33,346 nt of DNA from CAYFUF01 sp964394795 (lineage in GTDB: Bacteria > Bacillota > Clostridia > Tissierellales > Peptoniphilaceae), in assembly GCA_964394795.1 (NCBI GenBank), contig CAYMYX010000014.1, positions 1-33,346 of the forward strand, given 5' to 3'. The notes below the pieces were generated by a model. The model did no database searches. It was not told the DNA's origin and saw only the letters and a list, made by a program, of their open reading frames with translations. A program made the translations under genes and the position numbers. Of the stretch, positions 25,180 through 33,320 are shown piece after piece (within the stretch, counting starts at the first letter, position 1; each line of letters starts with the position of its first letter).

Positions 25180-27951
25180 TTACAGGAAGACGATTCGTGT
25201 AGTAGATCCACCGGCAGCATCTTTGCTGACAACAATCTGCTTGTCTACCCGCTGCTTGAGCTCATTGACGTGGGAGATAATACCAATCAAACGGCTGGTT
25301 CCCGATAAGTCGATGAGCACGCGGATGGCTTGTTCCAAGGACTCATCGTCCAGTGATCCGAAGCCCTCGTCAATAAAGAGGGAGTCCAACTGGATTCCTC
25401 CTGCTGACGATTGAACCTCGTCGGCTAAGCCGAGCGCCAAGGCCAAGGAAGCCTTAAAGGATTCGCCACCGGACAGGGTCTTCGTCGATCTGGTTGACCC
25501 GTTAAAGTGGTCGATGAAGTCGAGCTCAAGTCCGCTCTGTTGGTTAATTTTGGTCTCTTCCCTTCGGACCAATTCATACTGATTGTTGGTCATCATCAGG
25601 AGACGGTTGTTAGCCCTACCCAGAACGCGGTCGAAGTAGTGCATCTGAATGTAGGTTTCCAGCATGATCTTCTCCTTGCCGGTCAGCCTACCGTTGACCG
25701 TGTCGGATAAACTACGAATACCCTTGAGGACCTTTTCTTCTTCAAGGAAACTTTCGTAGTCCTCCTCGACTTTAGTCAGCAGATTCATGTTGTGCTGGAT
25801 TCGTCTGTCCTGGCTTCTTTCCTGGGCTTCCAGATTTGTTTTTTGACGTTCAACTTGGGTGACCTGCTTGGCTAACCCATCAATGTCTATCTCCTGATAG
25901 CCTGCCAACTGATTTTCCATCTGGCTAATATTGCCTTGTAAGGCCACCTTCTGCTCAGTCTTAGACTGGGCAGTTTTTCTTGCCTCTTCCAGTTGATTAC
26001 GCAAGTCTTGTCGCTTGCTTCTCAAGTCCTTGATTTCTGCTAAGGCCTTTTCCTTACTTTCGTAAGCCAAACCTGACCGAACTTGCTCGACTTGTGTGCC
26101 GGCTAGCTTTAAACGTTCATTCAAGCTGCTGATTTCTCTATCCAAGCTATTTAACTCTTTAGTTTTTTCATCCACTAAATCTTTTCTCTTTTGAATAGTT
26201 TGGGTGAGCCGGGCCTTTTCTTTAATCTTGTCTTCTTCAGTTTTTAAGTCTTTTGCTAATTTAGACATCTCTGCTTGATACTTACTGAGATTTTCACGTG
26301 TATTGCTGATACCTTCAGCCAAACTATTTTCATTGGTCTCTTCCCAACCGGCATCTTTTAGAGAATCTAAAGCAGCATCCATTGCGCCTTTCTGCGTGCT
26401 GACCTCTGAGCTGGCTTTTTGCCTTTCATGATCAGCTTTTGCTGCCTTATCTTCCCATTCCTTTAACTCAGCCTGGCTAGGTGCTTCCTGGTGTAACTTA
26501 GCTTTGTTGGGGTGGTCTAACGAACCACAGACCGGACATGGCCTTTGTTCTTCTAATTGGCTGGCCAGAATTCCTGCCTGATTATCGTAAAACAGGGTTT
26601 GCAATCGCAACTTTTTATCTGCTAACTTCTGGTACTCTTCTCGTTTGGCATTGTAAGCTGCTTGAAGTTTCCCATAGGTGGACCTTCTGTCTTGTAGGGC
26701 AAGTAACCTGTTGAGAAGGTTCTCCGTGTCTTTAACGACACGATGGCCATTCTCAATCCGTGAACTAATTATTTCCTTCTCCGCTTCGGGATTCTTTAAA
26801 TCTTCTAGGCTTTTCTCTTCCTGTTTAAGCGTTTCTCTATGCTCAGTAATGAGTTTGTTCAAGCTGTCTAAGTCCGCGTTCTTCGCTTTTAAAGAGGACT
26901 CAATGCTCTTTTTGTCGCGATCCAATTCTTCCAGTTGGTCGTACTTATTCAGCTCACTCTCAATGCCTACAGCTTGTTCTTGCAGCTTATCATGTTCGGG
27001 TTCCTTTTCGAGCAGTAAATTAAACGAACTGACCGCTTGCTTCTCCTCTTCTTCAGCAAGGCTTACTTTTCCCTTCAGGTCTTTCAGGGTGTTTTCTAAC
27101 TTTGTTTTCTGTTTAGCTTGCTCTTGAACGGCAAGAAGGGCATCCCATTCCTTGTTCGTTAATGCCAACTCTCCTTTTACCTTCTCATACTCTGCCTGAT
27201 CCTTTTCATTGGTTTGGCGAAGTAAAGGAAGGGTTTCTTCCATGCTTAGGCTTCCTTGCTTCACGGCTAGGAGGGGATTCGTAGGATCTGCCTCATCGGA
27301 TTCACTCAACATCAAGGTAGATAAATTTTGTCCCATGTAGGCAGAAAGCTGGTTCACCTTGCTTTCCTGACTGGCGCTGTCCTTTTTCACTCGGTCTTGG
27401 AAGTCCTGATAGAACTTGGTCTTGAAGATCTCTCGGAAAATTTCTTGCCGCTCCTTGGTATTGGCATCCAACAGCTTTCGGAAGTCCCCTTGGGCAATCA
27501 TGGCAATTTGAGAAAACTGGTTACGATCGACGCCGAGTAATTCGGTGACTGCACTGGTTACTGAGGAAGCGCCTGTCACGACTTTACCGTCCGGAAGAGT
27601 CAGGCTGGCATCCGCAGGTTGGCGAGTGAAGCCGTCTCCGCTTTTTTTCAAGCGGTCGTAGGGTGGGTTCCGCTCAATCTTATAATCTTGCCCAGCATAG
27701 GTGAAGTCCAGTTTCACAAGGGTCGGTGTAGTCTCGTCTGCATACTTGGACCGCAACATGGTGGATTCTCGGATATCTCCCGACGCAGACCCGTAGAGGG
27801 CGAAGGTAATCCCATCAAATATGGTGGTCTTACCTGATCCCGTGTCACCACTGATCAGGTAGATACCGCTGTCTCCCAAGAGTGAAAAGTCGATCTCTTC
27901 CACGCCTGCGTAAGACCCGAAGGCGGATAGGGTTAAATAAGTTGGTCTCAT
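25180..27951 (-). CDS. sbcC: SbcC, ATPase subunit of SbcCD nuclease
   Basis: A 923-residue SMC/Rad50-type ATPase. The N-terminal P-loop is SGDTGSGKTTIFDGI near 30-44. Two long Glu/Lys/Gln-rich coiled-coil arms (about 190-460 and 490-750) flank the zinc hook CPVCG near residue 470. The C-terminal lobe has signature TLSGGESFKASLALALGLAD and Walker B DSLFIDEGFGSLDDESL. With SbcD it opens and cuts hairpins and protein-blocked DNA ends, and it cleaves long palindromes. Start at ATG 27951 (the sbcD stop and this start share TAATG); GGAGGA lies upstream in sbcD. Confidence 0.94.
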   Translation of the reverse strand: MRPTYLTLSAFGSYAGVEEIDFSLLGDSGIYLISGDTGSGKTTIFDGITFALYGSASGDIRESTMLRSKYADETTPTLVKLDFTYAGQDYKIERNPPYDRLKKSGDGFTRQPADASLTLPDGKVVTGASSVTSAVTELLGVDRNQFSQIAMIAQGDFRKLLDANTKERQEIFREIFKTKFYQDFQDRVKKDSASQESKVNQLSAYMGQNLSTLMLSESDEADPTNPLLAVKQGSLSMEETLPLLRQTNEKDQAEYEKVKGELALTNKEWDALLAVQEQAKQKTKLENTLKDLKGKVSLAEEEEKQAVSSFNLLLEKEPEHDKLQEQAVGIESELNKYDQLEELDRDKKSIESSLKAKNADLDSLNKLITEHRETLKQEEKSLEDLKNPEAEKEIISSRIENGHRVVKDTENLLNRLLALQDRRSTYGKLQAAYNAKREEYQKLADKKLRLQTLFYDNQAGILASQLEEQRPCPVCGSLDHPNKAKLHQEAPSQAELKEWEDKAAKADHERQKASSEVSTQKGAMDAALDSLKDAGWEETNENSLAEGISNTRENLSKYQAEMSKLAKDLKTEEDKIKEKARLTQTIQKRKDLVDEKTKELNSLDREISSLNERLKLAGTQVEQVRSGLAYESKEKALAEIKDLRSKRQDLRNQLEEARKTAQSKTEQKVALQGNISQMENQLAGYQEIDIDGLAKQVTQVERQKTNLEAQERSQDRRIQHNMNLLTKVEEDYESFLEEEKVLKGIRSLSDTVNGRLTGKEKIMLETYIQMHYFDRVLGRANNRLLMMTNNQYELVRREETKINQQSGLELDFIDHFNGSTRSTKTLSGGESFKASLALALGLADEVQSSAGGIQLDSLFIDEGFGSLDDESLEQAIRVLIDLSGTSRLIGIISHVNELKQRVDKQIVVSKDAAGGSTTRIVFL

Positions 27952-29084
27952 TATTCCTCCTCCCAAATCTCTTCCATGATGTCCTTAGCATAGGCTGCCT
28001 GCTTATCTGACAAAGCCTGGCCATTCTGCGTGAGATAAAAATCCTGAACCAGCTGGAAGGGGTCTTGCTTTTCCATGGTCGAAGGGATGGTCAGTTTGTC
28101 GATATTTCGAGTTCTGGTATTGTCATAGGTAATCTGCATGACGTTGGGATAGACCTTCCGTAGGCGGTTGACCACGTCGAAAAGTTCGTCCTCATCGGTC
28201 AAAATGATTTCGTAGTAGTCATCAGTATTCAGGTGATCATAGAAGGTTTTTGCCATCAAATCTTGGTACTTGCCTCGGATGCTTACAATGTCCCTCAAGG
28301 GTTTAAGGGGTCTGGTTGACAAATGGATGTCCCCCTTCTCACCCATTTCCAAAACCGTTAGGGACTTGATGTGGTCAATCTCGGAAAGGGAGTACTTAAG
28401 AGGCGTACCACTGTAGCGGATGGTATCTTTGGTCATCCGTTGGGCTTTGTGAATGTGGCCCAAAGCAACATAATCGAACCCATCAAAAACCCAGGCATCA
28501 ACATTATCCGAACCGCCGACGGAGATCCGTTCGGAATCCGACGTCGTCGCCCCGGTCACAAACTGGTGGGCAATCAGGATATTTCGCTCGTCAGGATTTA
28601 TCTCACTCGCTTCAATGGTGGCATGAAGACCTTGGGTGTAGCTGATAATGTCATCATCAGGAAAGAACCGCCTCGCATGAGCCGGCTTGATGAAAGGCAG
28701 CATGTAAAAATGAATGGGGCCATGTTCATCTTCAAGCGTTACCGCTTCCATGTGCCCTTGATAAGTCGGTGCTAAGTAGATGCCTCGTTGGGCAATCAAC
28801 CTGGACCCGAAGGAAATACGCTCAGCCGAGTCGTGGTTGCCACTGATAATAAAGGTAGGCAGATTTCTTTGGGCCATAGCGTAAAGAAAATCATCAAAGA
28901 TTTCTACCGCTTCAATTGGTGGCACTGGCTTGTCATAGATGTCGCCGGCCAGGATGATAGCATCCGCCTGCTCTTCATCGATGATGTCCAAAATCTGCTT
29001 TATGATATAGCGCTGATCCTCGATCATGGAGAACTCGTTGACCTTCTTCCCCAAATGAAAATCAGAACAGTGAATTATTTTCAT
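27951..29084 (-). CDS. sbcD: SbcD, nuclease subunit of SbcCD
   Basis: A 377-residue calcineurin-like metallophosphatase nuclease. Metal ligands are D8 and H10 in SDFHLGKK, D48 in AGDIYD, N83/H84/D85 in SGNHDS, His in LIAHQF and GHIH. The capping domain (about 270-350) makes the C-terminal part. The ATG at 29084 has AAAGGAG at good distance. It is the first gene of sbcD-sbcC. A promoter-plus-hairpin leader may lie ~100-230 bp upstream. Confidence 0.95.
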   Translation of the reverse strand: MKIIHCSDFHLGKKVNEFSMIEDQRYIIKQILDIIDEEQADAIILAGDIYDKPVPPIEAVEIFDDFLYAMAQRNLPTFIISGNHDSAERISFGSRLIAQRGIYLAPTYQGHMEAVTLEDEHGPIHFYMLPFIKPAHARRFFPDDDIISYTQGLHATIEASEINPDERNILIAHQFVTGATTSDSERISVGGSDNVDAWVFDGFDYVALGHIHKAQRMTKDTIRYSGTPLKYSLSEIDHIKSLTVLEMGEKGDIHLSTRPLKPLRDIVSIRGKYQDLMAKTFYDHLNTDDYYEIILTDEDELFDVVNRLRKVYPNVMQITYDNTRTRNIDKLTIPSTMEKQDPFQLVQDFYLTQNGQALSDKQAAYAKDIMEEIWEEE

Positions 29085-29181
29085 GTTGACTCCTTTGCTA
29101 CTGCTTTACGTATTGATGAAAAAGTTTACCTGTCCTTAAAGTATAAACTAACGATATGTGCTTTTTTAATTCTACCCATTG

Positions 29182-29217
29182 AAAAAAGGAACAGGCCTTC
29201 CCACCCGTTCCTTTTTT
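29182..29217 (-). terminator. Hairpin with T-tract upstream of sbcD
   Basis: AAAAAAGGAAC (29182-29192) and GTTCCTTTTTT (29207-29217) form an 11-bp stem with a partly paired loop (GG/CC). It is symmetrical, so it could work on either strand. On the minus strand it lies ~100 bp before sbcD. Confidence 0.75.
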
Positions 29218-29286
29218 CAGGATTCTAATTTGTCTAATTTTTAGGATAGACTTTTAAGAGAATGACAACGTTCCCTCTTTAACTAC

Positions 29287-29315
29287 AATATAGCAAAATT
29301 TTTATATATTTGCAA
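29287..29315 (-). promoter_or_regulatory. Minus-strand sigma-A promoter upstream of sbcD
   Basis: TTGCAA (29310-29315) and TATATT (complement of 29287-29292) are separated by 17 bp. Transcription would start near 29280 and meet the hairpin at 29217-29182 before sbcD. The rest of the ~350-bp gap 29085-29434 holds no gene that I can see. Confidence 0.55.
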
Positions 29316-29389
29316 ATTTACTTTACTGTGCTAAGAAACTTAGACCTAGTCTGAAATAAGTGTTAAACTATCTACTATCTATTATGTAG

Positions 29390-29417
29390 AAAAGCCGACC
29401 AAAAATTTTGGGCGGCT
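29390..29417 (-). terminator. Intrinsic terminator of the Ser/Glu-rich lipoprotein gene
   Basis: Read leftward, GCCGCCC...GGTCGGC (one mismatch) pairs, followed by TTTT, 17 bp past the stop at 29435. Confidence 0.7.
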
Positions 29418-29434
29418 CCTTCATACTCTTTGCA

Positions 29435-30157
29435 TTAATACGTAGCAGGTTGGTTCTCAGGCACACCCAGGGTCGCGTCAAGGACGGACTTGTAGGCTCC
29501 CCAAGCTTGTGGTTCAAGGGCGTTGTCGTTTAGGATACCGCCGCTATCTTCAAGAGCTGCGATGGTCACTTCGTCACCGATGGCAAGATTCTCCGCGGTT
29601 TGGGAGATAATGATATAGCTTTCCATGAACATCGCTTGGTCATTGCCTTCTAGGCCATCGACGAATTCCTTAGCGATGCGGGCCACGTCTTCAGGTAATG
29701 GCTGCTCTTCGCCTAATACGTTTAGCCAATCTGCAGCCAAGTTAGCTGTCTTTAAAGAAGAACCAGACGTACCAATCTCCATGTCGGCAACCGGTTGTAA
29801 AAGTTCATCTTTAATTTTCGCTTCCAATTCAGGAGTCATCCCTTGAGCCGGTTCAACAGAAGCTTCCTGGGAAGATTCTACTTCTTCACTGGATACTTGG
29901 CTTTCCTCACTGCTTGCTTGGCTTTCTTCGCTAGCCTGCTGACTTTCTTCACTTGAAGTTTCCTCAACGGAAGACCCCTCTGCTTCCGAAACGGCCGCTT
30001 CGGATTCAGAGTTGGCCACTTCCTCGGTGCTCACTTCAGGCAGTGTTTCTGCGGTAACCGGGTCGGCCACTGAGGTGCTTGTCTCCGTAACGGTATCGGT
30101 TGTGCAAGCTGTTAAGGTCAACGCCAAAACCAGTATAGCGATTAATTTACTTTTCAT
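29435..30157 (-). CDS. Ser/Glu-rich lipoprotein, function unknown
   Basis: A 240-residue lipoprotein: the signal peptide ends in LTAC (Cys18), followed by ~90 residues of acidic low-complexity sequence rich in Ser and Glu (repeats of SSEES/EESQAS), then a compact C-terminal part of ~130 residues beginning PELEAKIKDELLQPVAD that is mostly helical (ARIAKEFVDGLEG, SYIIISQTAENL). Three ATG codons follow the GGAGG; the third (30157) has the best spacing. No catalytic motif or known domain is recognised. It would be anchored to the membrane with the acidic stretch spanning the wall. The linker type is shared with the FMN-binding lipoprotein at 31537-32673. Confidence 0.75.
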   Translation of the reverse strand: MKSKLIAILVLALTLTACTTDTVTETSTSVADPVTAETLPEVSTEEVANSESEAAVSEAEGSSVEETSSEESQQASEESQASSEESQVSSEEVESSQEASVEPAQGMTPELEAKIKDELLQPVADMEIGTSGSSLKTANLAADWLNVLGEEQPLPEDVARIAKEFVDGLEGNDQAMFMESYIIISQTAENLAIGDEVTIAALEDSGGILNDNALEPQAWGAYKSVLDATLGVPENQPATY

Positions 30158-30294
30158 CATCATCCTCCAAATTTGTGATATTATTCTACACGTTCTGTGA
30201 GATTTACCCGAAACGGCTAAATCTTCACTTTATGTTCAATATTTTACAAGGTCCTTATGGTAAAATAATGTGAACTTCATAGAAAGGAGGTCTC

Positions 30295-31446
30295 ATGAAA
30301 CGAAAGACCCTACTTCTGCTCCTTCTTGCCTTTACCTTGGTGGGATGTGAACAAGCAGAAATTGAAACGAGCCAAGAAAGCGCAAGCCTTGAAGCTAGTA
30401 TCGTAGAGACTTCAGAAGAACAACCTTTGGAAGAGAATAAAGGCAGGAATGTGACAACAGGTCCTCTATATGACTTCGCTGTCGGCTTAATGACAAGAGA
30501 TCCTGACCTCCTCTATTCTTCCGTCTATGTTCCTTTAAGTATACTACCAGATCAAGAATCCTTCCAGAGTGCAACGACTTCTCTGTTGGAAGATTATTTC
30601 CAGTGGGATGTTTACGAACATAATAAAGACGAGCTCTATGTCTATGCCAAAGACGGCTACATCGATATCGAGGTCTACTCCCAGGAGATGGGCCCCATCC
30701 ATGACCGCTATGATTTGACCTTCCCTACCAAGGACGGTAAAGTGGTGTTCGATGAACTCTATCAAGATGTTGTGGAGTTGCAAGTCCCAGCCAGTGTGCC
30801 CTTTAGTTTGAATGGAAAAGCCCTCGAAGGGACTGCCCTAAAAAAGGATAGCATGAAGATCTATAATCTAAATAAGGTACTGGTAGGAGCTTACACCGTT
30901 TCCTTTGAACCTTCTTATTTAGACCTAGATGACTACACCTTTTACATCGACGGGCAATCGACTAAGCAAACAGTTAGTTTGGAAGAAGTCATCGGTGGTG
31001 ATCAGTTTGAACTGACCAGCGAAGCCCAGGCGGCGACTGAGGAAGTGATAACCGAATTTATGGCCCAAGTTCTTGACCAGATAGCAGATGATTCTACCGA
31101 AACCATTCACATTGATTCCATTAACTCAACGCTGAACAAGGAAGCTAAGCTGGTGCTGATGGAGGTTATCGAGGAACAGATCGATACGCTGAACCACTAC
31201 AATGACCCTAAATTTTTGGACCTTGCCCCCTACGAAGGCAAGGATGCGATTAAGACGACTGATCAAAGGAACTACCAGGTCACTTACGATATTATCTTCC
31301 GCATTGAGCGAAAAATTTTGCAGCTACCAAAGAATGTGGTGATTACCATGGGCTTCGGCGTGCACAATGACGAGGGAAAAGTTACGATTACCTCCATCTT
31401 TATGAAGGATGGCATTCGGGACTTCAACTACGAAGAAGGTAAGTAA
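30295..31446 (+). CDS. Lipoprotein, possibly TcaA-like
   Basis: A 383-residue lipoprotein. The signal MKRKTLLLLLLAFTLVGC ends at Cys18; a short acidic linker follows to about residue 50. The mature part appears to have an N-terminal region (55-160), a small all-beta region with VPASVPFSLNGKALEGT and KVLVGAYTVSFEP (PEGA/TcaA-like, residues ~162-210) and a helix-strand C-terminal region (240-380) ending ITSIFMKDGIRDFNYEEGK. TcaA-type proteins sense or modulate wall stress in Firmicutes, but the link is by pattern only. AAAGGAGG precedes the start. It is transcribed away from the neighbouring lipoprotein gene. Function not established. Confidence 0.75.
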   Translation: MKRKTLLLLLLAFTLVGCEQAEIETSQESASLEASIVETSEEQPLEENKGRNVTTGPLYDFAVGLMTRDPDLLYSSVYVPLSILPDQESFQSATTSLLEDYFQWDVYEHNKDELYVYAKDGYIDIEVYSQEMGPIHDRYDLTFPTKDGKVVFDELYQDVVELQVPASVPFSLNGKALEGTALKKDSMKIYNLNKVLVGAYTVSFEPSYLDLDDYTFYIDGQSTKQTVSLEEVIGGDQFELTSEAQAATEEVITEFMAQVLDQIADDSTETIHIDSINSTLNKEAKLVLMEVIEEQIDTLNHYNDPKFLDLAPYEGKDAIKTTDQRNYQVTYDIIFRIERKILQLPKNVVITMGFGVHNDEGKVTITSIFMKDGIRDFNYEEGK

Positions 31447-31482
31447 AGTTCGTTAAATATAGTTCGCATAGTTATTCACTAG

Positions 31483-31519
31483 AAAAAGCCTCCAAAGCAT
31501 TTGCTTCGGAGGCTTTTTT
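31483..31519. terminator. Bidirectional terminator between convergent lipoprotein genes
   Basis: AAAAAGCCTCCAAAGC pairs with GCTTCGGAGGCTTTTTT across an ATTT loop. It has A-tract and T-tract on both sides and lies between the end of the 383-residue gene and the end of the FMN-binding lipoprotein gene. Confidence 0.9.
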
Positions 31520-31536
31520 ATGTGTATTTATGAAGC

Positions 31537-32673
31537 TTATTTTGTTGCGTCGATAATCATTTGGAGGTAACCAGCTGTATCAGCTAGAGTTGCTCCAGTT
31601 ACGGCGTCGATTGCCTCGCCAGGAGTTGCTCCATCTACAGTCTCTTGAACTTCTGCTGCTGTTTTGCCAGCTGCAAAGTCTTCGATTGCTGCCATGTTGT
31701 CCTTGTATTGGACAGTTGAGCCAGCTTTTTCAGCCATGTTAGCGGAGTAAGAATCGCTAATGGCGATCTTAGAAGCTAGTGGTTTTGCAGGATCTGCGTA
31801 ACCTTCGCCGAATGCGCCGTCAGATGATGGAACGCCTTCGCCTTCAGAGAATTGGAATTCATCGATAGAAGCGACAACGATTTTGTCACCTTCCATAGCA
31901 ACTACAGCATCTCCAAAACCTCTGTCGCCGTGGGGAGCGCCTTGCATTGCCTTTAGTTCAACGTTAGCTAGATCTTCAACAGTACCTACAGATACATCGT
32001 AGTCACTCTTAGCTGCATCAACGATACCTTGGAGGTAGCCGACTGTGTTAGCAAGGGTTGCACCGGTAACTGCGTCTACTGGTTCACCAGGAGTTGCACC
32101 GTTGATTACTTCTTCAAGTTCAGCAACGGTTTTGCCTTTAGCAAAGTCGATGATTGCTTGGTAGTTGTCTTCGATAGTTTTAGTAGAACCAGCGAACTCA
32201 GCCATCATAGCGGAATATGGTTCATTGTTTTCTAACTTAGAAGCTAGAATCTTGCCTTCAGCAAAACCTTCGCCGAATGCACCGTCAGAGTTAGGTACAC
32301 CAGTCAGACCGCCTTCAGCGTCTTGTAGTTCGAATTCATCGATAGCAACGTCAACGATCTTGTCATCAGCGATAGCAACGACGAAACGACCAAAACCACG
32401 GTCTCCGTTAGGAGCAGAGTATGCACGGTGTAGGTGCAATTCAGTGCCACCTTCAGTAGCTGTGCTCTCTTCAGATGATTCTTCAGAGACTTCCTCTGAT
32501 TCTTCAGAAACTTCTTCGGATACTTCCTCAGAAACTTCAGATGCTACGCTTTCTTCACTAGTTGTTGCTACGGAAGATTCAGCGCTTGTGGATTCTGTAC
32601 TCTCACCACCGTTATCGCATGCAGCTAAAAGCATGGATAAGGCAAGTGCAAGAATAGCTAATTTAGCTTTCAT
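31537..32673 (-). CDS. Lipoprotein with two FMN-binding domains (PplA-like flavoprotein)
   Basis: A 378-residue lipoprotein: signal ending LAAC (Cys19), a Ser/Glu/Val-rich acidic spacer (20-74), then two repeats of about 140 residues (79-223 and 237-378). Each repeat contains GDRGFG, an IDEF strand, SDGAFGEG and, near its end, DAVTGATLA, at D200-T206 and D356-T362. D-x-x-(S/T)-G-A-T is the motif in which ApbE-type transferases attach FMN to the last Thr (as in NqrC/RnfG); here T206 and T362. Listeria PplA, the secreted flavoprotein of extracellular electron transfer, has the same lipoprotein plus two-domain plan. So it is likely a surface electron carrier; no ndh2, eetAB or apbE gene is in the window. 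AAGGGG precedes the ATG. A strong promoter lies upstream. Confidence 0.82.
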   Translation of the reverse strand: MKAKLAILALALSMLLAACDNGGESTESTSAESSVATTSEESVASEVSEEVSEEVSEESEEVSEESSEESTATEGGTELHLHRAYSAPNGDRGFGRFVVAIADDKIVDVAIDEFELQDAEGGLTGVPNSDGAFGEGFAEGKILASKLENNEPYSAMMAEFAGSTKTIEDNYQAIIDFAKGKTVAELEEVINGATPGEPVDAVTGATLANTVGYLQGIVDAAKSDYDVSVGTVEDLANVELKAMQGAPHGDRGFGDAVVAMEGDKIVVASIDEFQFSEGEGVPSSDGAFGEGYADPAKPLASKIAISDSYSANMAEKAGSTVQYKDNMAAIEDFAAGKTAAEVQETVDGATPGEAIDAVTGATLADTAGYLQMIIDATK

Positions 32674-32730
32674 AAAATTGTTCCCCTTTTTCCAATAAGT
32701 ATTTAAACGTTTTCCACGTTTACTTTTTCT

Positions 32731-32758
32731 ATTATACGTCCAAGATAAGCAGTGTCAA
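32731..32758 (-). promoter_or_regulatory. Sigma-A promoter of the flavoprotein gene
   Basis: Read leftward: perfect TTGACA (32753-32758), 16-bp spacer, perfect TATAAT (32731-32736), 58 bp before the start codon. Just downstream, AAACG...CGTTT half-sites form a short inverted repeat that could bind a regulator. Confidence 0.85.
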
Positions 32759-33031
32759 AATTAATAAGATTGTGTCTAAGTCTACGTATAATCTAGTGTA
32801 TTATTAAGAAATCTTAAATAAACTTCCATGAATAAATAAACTGGCACTGCGCAAATATCTTGTATAGTTATTCTTGATAATACTGGTATCAAAGGTCAGG
32901 TATCCCACAAAAGGTGTTGTTGAAAAATGGAGCCTGGTGGTCCTGCTTTTTTGTTGTGGTTTTGGGGTCAGGTGGATGGCCCACGTTTTGCTAGGGTTAG
33001 TACTGAATTGGAAGAACTTCAAGGGGCGTTT

Positions 33032-33290
33032 ATACCAAAGTGCGAAAAATGCGGTTTGGTATATGATTTACGAGGCTAAAATTATACCAAAGTTAGGAAA
33101 ATGGTTTTTGGTATATGATTTGAGGGCTAAAATGTATTCCAAAACGCGAAAAATGAAATTTGTTATATAAATGGAGAGGAAAATCGTATTCCAAAACGAG
33201 AAAAATGAGATATGGTATATAAATGGGGTGAAAATTTGTATTCCAAAACGGAGAAAAGTTTATTTGGTATATAAGCATAGTGGGAGCTAT
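33032..33290 (+). repeat. Five 52-bp tandem units with internal dyads
   Basis: Units start at 33032, 33084, 33136, 33188 and 33240 (last is 51 bp). Each begins AT(A/T)CCAAA and carries, at unit positions 24-31, TTTGGTAT or a near variant, so each can fold as an 8-bp hairpin with a 15-nt loop containing GAAAA. Units 3 and 4 are closest to each other. Copy 2 contains one full unit of the same kind at 5222-5273. Confidence 0.88.
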
Positions 33291-33300
33291 ACAAAAAAAG

Positions 33301-33320
33301 AGGCTGTTTTGCAACAGCCC
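33301..33320 (-). terminator. Right-end hairpin of copy 4
   Basis: GGCTGTT (33302-33308) and AACAGCC (33313-33319) pair perfectly. Read leftward the stem is followed by CTCTTTTTTT, so it could end a minus-strand transcript entering from beyond the window. Confidence 0.65.

Noticed and set aside
26678..27127. 149-residue Ser/Leu-rich plus-strand frame
   Set aside because: Antisense of the SbcC coiled coil; its composition follows from the Glu/Lys-rich sense strand.
29182..29217. Terminator for a plus-strand gene
   Set aside because: No plus-strand gene lies to the left (sbcD reads leftward); the hairpin is only meaningful for leftward transcription or as an independent RNA end.
32700..32725. 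CcpA cre site upstream of the flavoprotein
   Set aside because: TGGAAAACG has one base too many between TG and CG to match the cre consensus, so I list it only as an unidentified inverted repeat.
33032..33290. CRISPR array
   Set aside because: The units follow each other without unique spacers and diverge gradually; there are no cas genes. It is a tandem repeat inside a dispersed element.
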